DNA from: Trichoplax sp. H2
Lineage: Eukaryota; Placozoa; Uniplacotomia; Trichoplacea
Assembly (NCBI GenBank): GCA_003344405.1
Contig: NOWV01000014.1
Coordinates: 885,111 to 949,110 of the forward strand
Reading direction: 5' to 3'
Length of the DNA: 64,000 nucleotides
How positions within the stretch are numbered: the stretch's first letter is position 1; each line of letters starts with the position of its first letter. The notes beneath the pieces are model-generated. The model did no database searches and had not been told where the DNA came from. It was given only the letters and a program-made list of their open reading frames with translations. The translations under genes and the position numbers were made by a program. Shown here in pieces: positions 12,095 through 27,000 of this stretch.

Positions 12095-15000
12095 CTATTT
12101 TACACAAAATATTTAGTTTTAACAATAAGTCATTTGACCAACTGGTGATATTAAGTCTCAATCACTCATTAGGTAGATACATTACCCGAGCAACCTCTTA
12201 AACTACGCAAAATTTTTTGCTTTATTTCTGTAATATTCAGTTACAATATTGATTACCCTTTTCGTTTCAGGAATACAAAGGCCGCTATAAGGATCAAGAT
12301 ACCGATAACGCACCCTATCGCAATTCCGACGTAACTTCCGACTTATAATGCAAAAAAATTATTTTATTATGATATCACTCCTTAGATAATCTGGTATTTG
12401 GTTAAGGCAAAGTTTGCTCACCAATTCTGATATAATAGTATCTCTTTATAGAGAATAAACTTTGCAACTCTTACTACTCTTGTACTGTAGGTCGAAATAT
12501 TTACTGAAACAAACTTAGCATAATACTGTAGTTATCGTACCATTCTGAGTGACTGCACTTTGACAGTTATCCCCACCGAATCCGCTTGAACAGCTAAAAA
12601 TAAATAGAAAGAAAGTGACGTTCACAAGATTTCAAGTCGTTATAACAGAATAATAATTAAACTTCAGAGCTGGTAGCATACGTTAGAAAAAATCCTAGCA
12701 ACATCATGACCGTTTATGAAATTAAGGTTTTATAACAAGAAATCTACTATGTTGTATCTAAAATAATGTTTTAATTAAGGTTATTTCATCGTAATGCGTA
12801 TTTCTAAATTATATTATGGTAATAATATTGTATAAATTTAAATATTTAATTGGATAATTAAACGAACGCTGCTACTATTCGTTATAAAGGATATTTGTAT
12901 TACCTGCAGCTTGGTTTGTTGTTATTCATGCTGCACTGACCATTATTGCTGCAGTATTGTTGCGAGCAAACAAAACCTGAATATTGCATCATGAAGATCA
13001 AAAATGTTAAGGGTGCCAGTTAATAAACCTATCGCAAAAGTAATAAAATCTTCTTTGAGGACATTAATATACTGAAAATCTCAATAGCATACTTATATTG
13101 GATAGCGATGTTTGCAAAACTTGATTGTTGATAGGATTGCGCACAAGACATGAATAAGCACCGTTATCAGTTATAGATAATGGACTAAAGGTGAGGTATG
13201 ATGTAATTTTGGATTTCAAATTGCTAATGACATCAGCAACATTCGTCGTGTTTCCAGGTATAAGGGTGACATTATTTTTCATCCAAGTTATAGAGGGTAG
13301 GGGGCGTCCAGCAGCTTGACATTGTAATCTCGCATAGGAACCGACTTGAAAGGTAGTAGTATTCGCGGATATGGATACAATTGCGACTGGTATTGCTAGA
13401 AAGCAATGTGATACCATAGTATACAGAAAATTAGTAAAGAGATTCATGTATTCAATCATTACTTAGATATGCAGTTATTACGAACGTGCTAGTTGAGTTT
13501 CGCAGTTTTTTCCAGCATATAGAGGATCGCAACTAAAATATAAGATTGACGGTTTATGTTAATGACATGGTAGAATTTTCTAATCGTAATTAAAATCTGA
13601 GTGAATTTAATGATTTAATGGTTATTAGACACGACTTTGCTGCAATATTTTTATCGTTAGCTACTCTGAATAGTAAAGAAAATTTTACTATAAAATTGAA
13701 TATACTCCTAGGTCAGGTACTATAGCCTTTAGATTAGTTCTGGACAAAGCTGTCAACGAAAGCACTTTAATTGAGTAGATTTTAAATAAATGCTATAGCT
13801 TCACTTAATAGTACCTGCATATGGCTCCAGAACTTGTTTGATTGCATTCGCCTTGGGAATTACAGAATACAGATGAACACGTAAACTCTGCAAGTAAATA
13901 ATCATTAATATTTGTCTAGAATAAGCCATTGTTAACAAAATAAATTATAACATACGCATAAATACAAGAGACTTTCCATTTACTCAGCGTTCTCAAACCT
14001 TGTACAACATTTTATGCGTGAAAAACAAAGCAAATTTCATTTTACTTACGTAAGCTTACGGTAGTGCTGTTTATAGTTTTCTTGTTAATCTCATCCTTTG
14101 CTTGACAGTAATAAGCGCCTGCGTCACTTGGAATGAGGTTCGCAATTGCCAATATTATAGTAGTAGTGTCATTGGAATTGTCAGCTGCAAGGAAGACATT
14201 AATTCGACCTCCGGATATTACTTGTTTGCCGTTATGGTACCAATTGATCGTAGGTCTTGGTCTCGCTTTCGATTGGCATTGCAGACCAGCAGAAGATCCA
14301 ATCAGGTACTGAGATGCATTTATTTTTGCTGCTACCAAACTGAGAGGGAGATCTATAGCAGATGTAAGTATTTGTTACATTTTTTGCATCTATAGCATTT
14401 TCATTTATTTTTCAAATTTCGAAAACATCGATTCCTAGTTTCTTATGGAAATGAAAGTGCAACACCATAACAGTAACTCTGAAGGAAATTGAATCTAAAC
14501 TTAAAAAATGCCTACTTGGTAGCACAGTCTCACAGCGATTTCCCACGATTCCGAAATTGCAACTACAATCGGAGCAGAATCAAATATAAAATTGTTAAAT
14601 GCCAACTTGAAATTACTACGTTTATCTAACTTGTATTAGTCATATTATACATTGTTTCAGTAACACCAATGTCGTATACGTTGCAGCTGTTTGTATCATA
14701 GTGTAGAGTAAAAATCAGAATTGTGAAATACACAATAACAGAATTGATACTGGTAGGCTCTATATTAACTATAAATATAATTTTACGAAGTTATAAAGAT
14801 TCTGTACATGAAGCCTAGATTTACTTTAGACTTTGTAATGATTTATATTGTACTATTGTACAATTTAATGGCTGCATCTGCATGAAGAGAAAGTCTCGAT
14901 TTTAGGTTTACCATAGTATTATGCTATGATTGTGACAGGTACTGATCGTGACGACCGTGAAGAAATTTACCTGCATTGGAGAGTATTAGTATTGGCAATA

Positions 15001-18000
15001 GTACTACAAATCCCATTATTATTGCAAAATCCTGTTGAACACACCATTCCTATTTAAAATAAGATTGAATAAATATACCAAGTAATAAGTGTTTGCATCA
15101 GCTCATGTGCGTATTGTGCATTTACAAATTAAATTTCTGATTCAACTTACTAATAGTCATCGTTAAACTTTGAATTGTTGCTCCGTTATAATTACCAACG
15201 CACTTATAGCCCCCAGTATTATCCAGCATTAAGCTACTAATGACCAGAATAGATTGAGCAAGTGTAGAATTCGATAGCGATGTCGAATAGGTAATTACGA
15301 CATTGCCACCGCTACTAATTGGCGCACCATTTTTAGTCCATGTAAGGGCTGACGTAGGTCGTGATACTGCACTGCATTTTAACGCAACATACACGCCTTG
15401 AACGTACGTCGAGGTATTGCTTTGGATATTCACGGTACTCAATGGAATATCTTTTTTTCAAAAATTAGGACAGGATAGTGCAAATTTATGTTAGATAATT
15501 TAATTTATTTATACATAGCGTAAGATACATTATGCATCTATGAAGAAATTAAACTATCATTGCAGAATTTATTCAATAAGTTTAATAATTTATTTTTTCT
15601 TACCGTTTAAACTAGAATTCTACGAACTATAATTAAAATAATGTTCTATCATGCAGAGAAATAAACAACTTACCTGATAGCTTCGTCTCACAGTTAGATC
15701 CAGTATAGTGCAAATTGCAGCTACATTATATTGGTTGGAAAGTAAAAAAATGAATCAATTGCAATAATTAAACGATTCTGCCAAGAACTTCATCACTAAA
15801 GAAATGCTAGTGACATATTCAGCATATCCTAACTTAGCCTTAGTGGAAAATACTGTTGCGACTTAATCTTAGAAGAAAATGATAAGGCTCGTGACAAAGG
15901 AAGTTTAGTCAGAAGTGAAACACGGCGATAAAATAAGCAATAGTATTTCTAGCTCTTATCTATTTTCATTGTGGACTCAACATCCAAACGAATAATTTAA
16001 GGAGTTTAACAATAAAAATTTTAGAACATTATACCAAGATTATCTGATTTTGTATTTGAGAAATTTTACCTGCACTGAATTAAATCACTACCAGTGACAC
16101 TACTGCATATCCCATGACCTTTACAGAATCCAGTCGAGCATACCATCCCTATCAGAATTGGGATTAATAATAATTGAAATTTGAAATATTTGTATCAACT
16201 GCTCTGACAGGACAACGAACAAAAAGAATGAAAATTTTTCGCTAATTATTAAACAAATAACTAATTTAAGAGACAGGGCATCCTTAATTAATGATTCACC
16301 AATCATGGTGTATGAGAGCTAGACTATTTTTGTCTGCTATACCTCCAAAGTAGAATAATAACTTACTTATGGCGATGACAGAACTCTGTTTAGTTATGGA
16401 GCCGTCGCCATAATTTCCTACACACTTATAATCTCCGTTGTTCGCTAGGGCCAAACTCTTGAAAATTAAGATAGACTGTACGAGAGTAGGGTTGCTAGGT
16501 AGGTTAGAATTAGTAATAATAACATTGCCACCATTCGTTATTTGAGCACCATTCTTAGTCCATGTCAGTACTGTGGAAGGGCGAGAAGTTGCTTGGCATG
16601 TCAAGCCAACCATTGCACCATAAATATAAGTTGTCGTATTGCTTTGGGCTGTGACACTATTTAGAGGGATGTCTGAAGTGAAGTAAAACAAACGTAAGTT
16701 TACCCATCGCACCTACACAGTCAAATTATCGCTGTTTTAAGCATTACGGTTGTAACAATTTGATCTTTAGTAACTCTCGATCATAACATCATATTTCCAA
16801 ATTTACTTAGAAAATAATATAGAGATCTATTAAATTAGCTTCGTAGGTAGCAATACTTACCAGGTAGCCTAGTTTCGCACTGAAGCCCCGTATAGTATAA
16901 GTTGCAACTATTTATAAGAAATATTAAAATAAGTTATTATAATAGCTGATTGTCTATCAACAACGTTAGAAAATGACTCACTCAATTCTTTAAGTGTCTG
17001 TAAAGAACAAACGCTGAATTTATTCGGCATAAACATTAACCGGTTTACCTGCATAGGAGTGTATTGTTTCCATTATTTGCAGGACTACATATTCCGTTAT
17101 TATTACAGTATCCTGGAGAACAAGTCATTTCTATTTGATGCATCCATAACATTTGAAGTAGAATATTTGAGGAAAAGTGTAATGCAAATCCATGTACAGG
17201 TATAATTATAAGTTAATGAAGCTCAATGTTAGCAAGATTAATGATGCATTATTAAAAATTCTTAACAGTATAGAATATATAAATACATGAGCTGCACATT
17301 ATGTAAGTATTTATTTATAACAGCATTAAAATTAATGGAAGCAACTTACTTATAGTAAATGGAAGGCTCTGCACTATTACGCCATTTTGAGTGCGGTTAC
17401 TAATGCACTTATAATCTCCGTTATTATTGAGTGTTAACCCATTTATGATAAGATTTGATTCCGCTAATGTAAAATTTGAAAATGGAATGGAATAAGTGAT
17501 CATAATGTTTCCTCCGGCTGTGATTGGTACATCATTTTTAGACCACGAAAGTCCCGATATAGGACGTGATTTCACTGCGCAAGACAAGATGATGTGCGAT
17601 CCAAAAACGTAGGAAGAAGTGTTGCTGATAACAATCACATCGTTTATTGGGATGTCTAGAATGTTTTAAAAGCAGTATTTATCATGGTTAACTAGACTTC
17701 GTATACCATAATCACAGCTAACAAGATAGACCTGTTTCTGGATTGGATAACGACTTTTATAATTTAAGCTTAATTCTACAGGCGACTATGACACAAGTGC
17801 ATAGGTAACATACCGGTAAGCTTGGTTTCGCAATTAGCTCCTGTAAAGTATCGATCGCAACTATTAAACAGAAATAGAAGAAAGTATGTTTAGTACGGTT
17901 TTTATTGCTTAGTGAATTAATATTTCCAATTAGTGTCAATGTTGTTTAAAAATTGTGTAACCATTCATGCGTTCAGTATTGTTGGTACCAGGGTGCACGT

Positions 18001-21000
18001 GAAATACAGATTAATCCTACTCTATCATGTTATTTCGAAATAAGGAAACTTTCGTATTTACCTGCATTGCAGTAAATCACCATTATTTACGTTACTACAT
18101 ACACCATTGCCACTACAAAATTCCGCTGAGCATACCATTTCTATAAAGAGTATTATTACCGCAATAGTATTAGAAAATTTTCGTAAAACCACGTGTAAGA
18201 TCAAAAAATATTAAGCTTATACGCGTATACAGTAACTTAACGATTAGCTATCCCTTACTAGAATTCACTACGCTGAGATTAAATACGGTATACTGGTTTA
18301 CAATCAAATAAAATTTCTTAATATTTTATTAAGATTACATTTATAAGAGGACTACTAGAACTTACTAATAGGTATTGCTGAACTCTGAATGATCGCACCA
18401 TCATGGCTATAATTACCATTACATTTATAAGCTCCGTTGTTATTAAGGGTCAGAGAATTTATAGTGAGCATCGATTCTGCTATTGAGGTATTCAATGATG
18501 ACATTAAATTTGCAATCATGACATTGCCTCCACCAACAATTGGAAAGCCATTTCTAGTCCATGTAATTGCAGATCTTGGACGAGACACTGCTAGACATGT
18601 CAAGGTAACATTTGCACCGTAAATATAAGTAGCAGCATTACTTGCGAGATTGACGGTAGTTAAGGGGACATCTTCAAAATTAAAATAATACAATAGTCGT
18701 ATTTAATATTCGATAAATAGAAAACGTTCAAGTCCATAAATGCGTAGCTAGATATACATAATTAATGAAATATAGAATAATCTAGAATTATCTTGATTTG
18801 AATCAGTTTTAAATTAAATATAATCAAGTCAGTAAAGATAATAACATATATAAAGTATTAAATACATACAATACACGTTTTCGCAGCGAAGACCAGTGTA
18901 ATCCTGATTACACCTGTTTGTAGCAAAATAATATGATTAAGAAACGAGCGGTAACAAATGTCGGTCTGCAGGTGCAGCTAATTTAATTTACGCTAGAATG
19001 ATTTGAGATGGTTTTAGAGGGCATAGTTTCTATATAGCAATAAAGGTATATTCGGTAATCGAAAACTTATAATATAAGGAATCATACGGCATGTTATTTG
19101 TGCAAATTATACATATGCGTAAGAATTTATTCAAGAGCTTTAGTAAGCTATACATGCATATCATACCTACAAGATGGAATACCATTAACGGAATTGCATT
19201 GACCGTTACCGTTGCACAAATAAGGTGAACATGTTACGTCTGCAACATTAACAAACAAATAGTATTGGACAGTATAAAAGCATTTCATAATGAAGATATA
19301 CTAGATGCTATCATTTAATAGACAGCGTTGCTTAACGTACTGAGAAAAAAAGAATCTGTGAAAGAAATAACTTTAAAATGATGCACATGATCATAGTTAG
19401 TGTAAGATAAGATGACTCATAATAGAAATAAAACATACTTTATTAAGGATATTCGAAAGGTATAGCAAAATTATTTCTAATTTTAAAGGTGATATTTTGC
19501 AGAATAGAGTAGATTTTATGACTGCAATACGGTGGTTTTGCTAAAGCTGTAATAAATAGTGACGATTGCTTGATGAGTAATAGAAACTCGTCATTAGTTG
19601 TCAATATCCTTCAGAGTTACATTATCTATAGCAAAAATAAGGTTGCATTGTCTAGGTTTTACGCTGCATATTTTGGTGTAATGATTAAAAGTCATCATTT
19701 TCTGAAGCTAAAGTGACGTGGAAAAATCAGCAGATGTGAAGATGTGCTGATATCAAGTTGATTTGCATTGAATCGAACAAAATTTATGAAGCTTTTTAGT
19801 TGTAATAGTTTCAACTTTCGATACATTGCTAGTAATACCTATGAGCGTTAAATACATTTAGCAAAGTAATGAGATTTAATTACTAATGCAACATACTTAT
19901 CAAGACAGGATTGCTAGTCACTGATGTGCCTGTAACTAACTGCTTGGCTGTGCAGCTATAAGTGCCAATATCGTTGAAGGACCGCATCATAAATGACAAA
20001 AATGATATCGATTGATAATAACTACTGCCTACAATTTGGGAGATGTTATATTTGTTTCCAGATTTTAGTTGAACGTTGCCTTTATACCAAGATATGTCCG
20101 ACAATGGATATGAAAGAGCTTCGCAAGTCAGACCAACATTTTGAGATAAATTGTATGATACAACATTTGATTTTAAGGTGACTATTCTCAGAGGTACACC
20201 TATTGTAACATCATAAGACGTCATTTTAATACGATTATCACAAGTACTAGAATCGTATTTAAGTAGTCACCATGACACAAAATGTAGAATTATTCTGGCG
20301 TTGTAAATAAGTAAGCTATGTCTGTTAGCTTATTAGCACCACTATCAGTTACATCATGAATAAGCTTTACAAATACGTACTTGTTCTTTCCCTTTCGCAG
20401 TATGTTCCAGTATAACCATCATTACAACTGCTATTGATATCAGTGAACAGTGAAATTTAGCAATTGAAATTATATTAATACTCGGTAACTGTTCATAGAA
20501 ATAACTTAAACGCTACGCCAATTAAGGGTACCTGCATGACGGCCTACCGTTCGCAATTGTGCATTGACCATGATTACTGCAAAATTGTGGTGAACAAGTG
20601 AATTCTGAAAAATATTAAATACGTAAGGCTGACTAAGAATAACAGTAATGAAGACAAATTATGACATATACCGAAGCAATAGGTTGAAAAGGACTTCAAA
20701 TTTTAATTTTTAAATATTACGAGTATTTAAATAAAGATACAATAACTTATTCGTAGTAACAAGACTTTATACAGTAATAGCGATTGAAGAACAATTTCAC
20801 TTTTTCTCAATTTAAGCAAATTAGAAAGTCCTTTGAAGTTACCTATATTTATGACGTTACTACGTATAATTCTACCGTTCGAATCCATAGCATTGCATTC
20901 ATATTTTCCATTATCTTCTCGCATTACGTCATTAAAGTTTAGTATCGATTTGGCAATATATCCAGACATGCTACTGGTTGCAAATCCAATATTAGCAGCA

Positions 21001-24000
21001 GCGATAACCTGAACATTGTTCTTGGTCCATGATATCGTTGCTAATGGATTAGAATATGCCATACATTGCAGAGATAATTTTTGGCCAACAAAGAAATTCG
21101 TGGCGTTTACTTGTAACGTAACCTGAGTTAAGATTATTTCTACAAAGGGATAAAAATCCGGTATAAGATAAGGCCATCGCTGAAGTGATAAACATGCTTA
21201 ACGATTGGCGTGTTTTCTTTACCCAAACGTCAAGATTTAATTTTAAATTCCTAATAGATAAATAACTTCTGTACCCAGTATGTAAGTTAATTTTACCTTC
21301 TGAACATGTACTTCCATTCCAGTACCCTGCATCACAGAGGCAAGTAAAAGTTTTAGCCGGTTTCAGCACATCGATGCATGTTGCATTGGAATTTCCACAA
21401 GGAGAACTAAGACAAGCGCTAATCTCTATTAACGCAAAAAGAATGATCAGTGCTTTCTACATAGCGAAATAGAACATAATTCTTAGTTGATAAGCGAAAA
21501 TGTAACGAATTTCCTTCAGCGTTTTATTATCAGTTAGCAATCCATGGCTTATCATACATATTGCATTAATTCACTGGTCTTTATAATATGATGATTTATG
21601 CATATAGTCTTAGCAATAAAAAATCAGATCGTTTTTCGAAATCAATGTGCAATTGTATCTTTTTGAAGCAAACTAGATAACTACGGTGTAATCGATTTTG
21701 CTTTAGCTTTAAAAATTGACTATTCTCGTATTAATAAACAACAGTTATAGTTTCATAGTTCAAGATTTGCCACTGAAATCGATCTAAATTTTTCACGTAG
21801 TGAAAAATCTAAAAATTTTAAAATCATTTACTAATAAATAATTACTAGTAGGTGACAAAGAACGCTTAAAGATTACAACGTGAAGACGTAGCTAAGCTGG
21901 AAAATCAGATGCACGAATGCATAACTACGGAGCGATAGTCTGAGTGGCACAGCAATATGTAATTCATCTTGCATAGTAATTTTAGCGATTTATGTGGAAG
22001 AGTATAATGCTATCTAAATAGCTTAACCCTCACCTGATTGACAAACGTAACTTGGTTGTTCGAAAATCACGAAAGCATTAAAAGAATTGTTAGTAAATCT
22101 CTTAGTTTATTTCAACGTGTATTTATATTCACAAAACCTGGAGTATAATTATTAATTTAATTGCCAGCGAACACACACCTAATAATAATATATACTTAAT
22201 AGCAATAAGAACTTACTTGGGAGGTAACTGGATAACGCCAGTAATACTTGTATCTAAAGGTAGATCTATAAATATCCAAGGAAAACGATACTAATTACTG
22301 AAAAGCTAGATTTCATGTTAGCCTACGTTTTTATTATTTTATTTCCTATTTCAAACTTACCTGCACAGAATGCTTGAGCACTCATATTAGCAGAACATTG
22401 AGATAATTCACTTGCACCATTACTCTGGCTACAATTAGCTAGATTAGGTTCATTGCCTAAGCAATCAATCCGACCAATCAAAGTTTCTAAACGGCTAGAA
22501 CCACAACATTGACTGCGCAACTGTGTTTCAGTAAATCCTAGCTGTCTACAAGCTACTTGAGCATCCTGGAATTGCCAATGGTTGGCACATACCTTCCCCC
22601 ACTTCTTACCATCATACACTTCGACTTGGCCTTGATTATACATTATGGATCCGGTCAAACGAATGCCAATTACATTCGAGTCTAAAAGCGATTTGCAAGT
22701 AATATACAGATCTATTAGATATAAAAGTCCCTTAAATAAGTTATGGACTTCTACTTACAAAATAGACAGTTGTATCCACTGTAGCCATTTGGACATTCAC
22801 ACGAATAATAACCAACGAAATCTTTGCATACTGCTCTACCGCCGGCCATTAATGTGCAAGGGTTACTAGCGCATTCATTAATATCTACCGATTTAAATTC
22901 AAGTATACATGAATATCAGAGGATCTATTGCCTTATGATCTTTCAATAAAATACTGACTTAATTAAATAGAAAATTTATGCCAGCGGGGATAGATTAGGT
23001 AATAGTAAAACTTCTGTAACTTATCGATTTCAAGAATGTAATTTTGCAATTAGTCGTGTTATTTCTAGGGAGGTACTTTTTATAGCCTTGTACCTGTTTC
23101 GCAGTTAACTCCTGTATATCCAGTATTGCATTGACAAATATAGTTGTCGCTTTGACCCACTGGCGTACATACACCATGATAATTGCAGGTTTGTGGATTG
23201 GTATCGCAGTAATGATCTAACAGCAGTAAGATCGAAATTCTTGAGCTTTAGTCAAATGTAAAGCGATTTAAAGTAGTCTAAGAAATCTTAGTTCATTGAC
23301 TGGTATCGGAATAATCATAACTATTCAGCAGCACCATAACTCAATTAAACTAATAGATGATAAATTATATATCATCATTCATTTTCCTAACTTTTTGTAA
23401 CAATTAACAAATCAAATATCAGCAATTATTGCTAATGCTAATAAGGTTAATGTTTACCAGATTTATGATTAGAATTAAGAAATAAATAGTTATCGGAAAA
23501 ATAACTAACTGTTGCATTCGATGGTCACATCCATGTCGTGTGTACAATTAGAATTAGCCGGTACATTCCGGAAGCAATTGAGAGGTGTAGTTTCGTCGCC
23601 ATTACATTGCAAATTATCGAATAAGATTTTCCCTTTGCCACTTCCGTACATCGATGAAGAATAAATAGTTGTTACATTGCCATAACCAGCCGCTCTGCAT
23701 AGCACCACTGCAGCGGTAAAATCTATGCCAGTGTTACATATAGTTCCCCAATAACCATTCTGGTAGACTTCTACAAAGCCAGTACCATTAATGTTGCTAT
23801 TGCCACTTATTCGGACTGCCCCATTCGGAATAACTCCGAATTGACATCTATCACCGTAATATCCAGTCGGACATTGGCAATAATAAGACTCTCCATTTAG
23901 CAAAGTATGGCATGTTGCGTTATTGGAACACACGCCTGCATCACACCAATTGCCTTGACATTCAACACTAACAACCTCATAATTAAGGCAATTGGAACTT

Positions 24001-27000
24001 CCCCATTCTTTATGTAGGCACTCGGATAAAGCCGACTCATTGCCAAAGCAGACTACATCATCTAGCCAATAATTATTCATTTTGCTACCGTACTTGGAAC
24101 AACAAGCCCAACTTCGAGCACTTACAAACCCAAGTTGTTTGCAAGTAACATTGGCTGCTTTGATGTCAAATTTATCATCGCAAACTGGACCCCAAGTATT
24201 ATTGAATTGTACTTCAACATTACCAGTGTAAGGATTTGGTCCTCCGATTAGCCTTATAGGAACCACCTGTGCTACTGAAGAGTTAATTGAAAAGTTAATA
24301 TGGTGCCGCTCATTAATTATTAGTCATATCCAATTAATAATTTAAGTTTCAAGAAGCATTAAATGGCCGGAAAATTTTAATTTCAAGATTAAAATACAAG
24401 ATAATTTAATTGGTTGAAAATTACAGTCTTCGCAATTCTGTCCAGTAAAACCAGCTACACAGTTGCAATGATAATTCCCCGGAGAGTCATTAATACAGTC
24501 TCCTCCATATTTGCAAGGTGATGAATAACATGGATCATCTGGCATCAATACATCGTGAATGGTTAGTGCTAAAATATCACCAGTAAAAATATTACATAAG
24601 CAATTAAAATCTATGTAGTAGCCATCAAGTACCTGTACATTTAAGACCAATAAGCTCTGTATAATCACAAAATAATGAGACTTGCGTATTTAAATTGCAG
24701 TCTAAAATTGATGTTTCATTTCCAATGCATGTGATACCAGCTAATTTCGTTATAAAAATTAGTAGATAGACAAACAATTAATTCGTTATTCTCAACTTTG
24801 GTGTATTTAAGATATATAGCATATACGAAAATGCGGTATGCACTAGTTTGTCTCAATAGTTACTCGTTGTTCGTATAAAAGGCAATTCTAATTATGTACG
24901 CAGCAATTCTAATAATTAAATTTTATGGTTGCGATAAACCGCTACTTTACAGAAGCATTAGCAACACGCTATATAATTTATAAAAATTACATCATTCATA
25001 TTAACTGTCGTTGTTTACAGGTGATTTCCTAATGAGTCAATAGCAATTAACAACCGTAGAACTTGTTGTCGAAGATAAAACCAACTTACAATATAATATC
25101 CTTCCTGATGCAGGACCATAAAAGCTATTTTGATATACAGATTGCAATACTGGATGGTTCAGCTTTCTACAAACAATTTTGGCCGCTGCATCGTTAAATG
25201 TATACCTATCACATACTGTGCCCCATGTACCATTTTGATATATTTGCAGGGTTCCAAAACTGATATCGTTGTTTCCCTGCGACGATGTTAGCCTAACATC
25301 TCCATTTGTAGCTCCTATAATTTATTATAATTATAATTTATTTTAAGGTGCATACTGGCAGAACTTATTACTATACAAGATGCTACTAATTAATTCGAAT
25401 TATTAGGATTAAATTACAGACTTTCAGAACAATTTCTTCCGTGAAAGCCTGGTGGGCAATAACAACTGTAGCCATAGTTATGGTCAAAGCAAGTTGCGCC
25501 GATACCACATGGATTGGTGCTGCATTTCAGCTCTGTTAATGCGTTTAGATAATACGTTAGATAATACTTTAGACTATAATTTCATTAAAATATTAATTAT
25601 TATAACAATGGAAGAGCCAATAAATAACTTAAAGCTTAAATGCTGCTTCATGAAAGCTTATTGATTGCTGAGGTTACTTAATTACCACAAGGAGTTAATT
25701 ATAATTTTTTATACCGTAATTTGTGGGATATACTCATGTTAGCAGTCATGTATATGAACGTGACCGTATAAAAATGATAATAATTCTCTATATTAAAAAA
25801 CTATTACGTTATCAGGAAAACCACCATTACGCATTATGTTAGCCAATGAAATCTTATTTATCAAACTGTTACTTATTCTTTTCATTTTACTTGCTAATGT
25901 ACAACTAGCATAATGCCGGATAATAGCAAGCACATTGCTAAATATCGTGGCTCCAAGTACGATGCAAAATATATCAAAATAAGCTTTTCCAATCTTTTAT
26001 ACCACAACAATAGAATAAGTAAGTTATTATCAGAACTAATCTAAATTTACATAAGAAATAATACAATACTAGTACGTATGTCTTACTTGTTGAACAATCA
26101 GGGCCAGTGTAGCCAAAGTCACAAACGCAAATATAATTATTGATATTACCATTAACTAGCGTGCAGGTTCCTCTAAAACTGCACGGATAACTATGACAGG
26201 CATCATCTAGATTAGTTTAACCCAGTCAAAAAGCATTAGTTAGCAGAAGTAGCCCTTAACGTGGCACATTTGTGAACAAGAATAAAGAGAATTATAATAG
26301 TTATATAAAATGTTTTACTTGCGCAGGAAATTCTTACAGCATCATTTCGATTACACTGTGCTTGATTGTATGGCTTTAAGCTACAACTTGTTAACTTAGT
26401 TTCATTACCAACACAATCAACATCAATTGGCCAGTAGTCTCCTGAGTAAGTTCCGCAACAATAGTAATTTTTTACATCGTAAAATCCTAATTGTTTACAA
26501 GCTACCGTTGCTTCTACTTTAGAAAATCCGTCATCACACAGCGCTTTCCATTCATTATTATTAAAAATCTGCAGTACTTTAGTAAAAAATCCAATTTCTT
26601 GTAATCGAAGTGATCCTTCAAGAACTAAAATTTTTGAATTTAAAGAGCTATTTTTAATTACCTTATTTTATAGTTATCATTATAGGCACGTGATAAAAAC
26701 TAAATTAAATTAAAATAAAAATTAATTATCGGTCGCTCCTATGTCACCTACCGATTTCACAGTCTTTGCCTGTATACTGGGACGTACATTGGCAAAAATA
26801 ATGTGATCCATCAGCAATACAAGTTCCTCCGTTTTGGCAAGTAGGCCGCTGACAATTGCTGGCTATAATTTCATTATTTACAAATACTAATTAAACTACC
26901 GAATACAGCTCAGTATAATTTAGTAAGTAGATCGCTAACAATCATCGGTTATAATGAAGGACAATCACAGAATAACTAAAACTATAATGAATCAGTTCCA

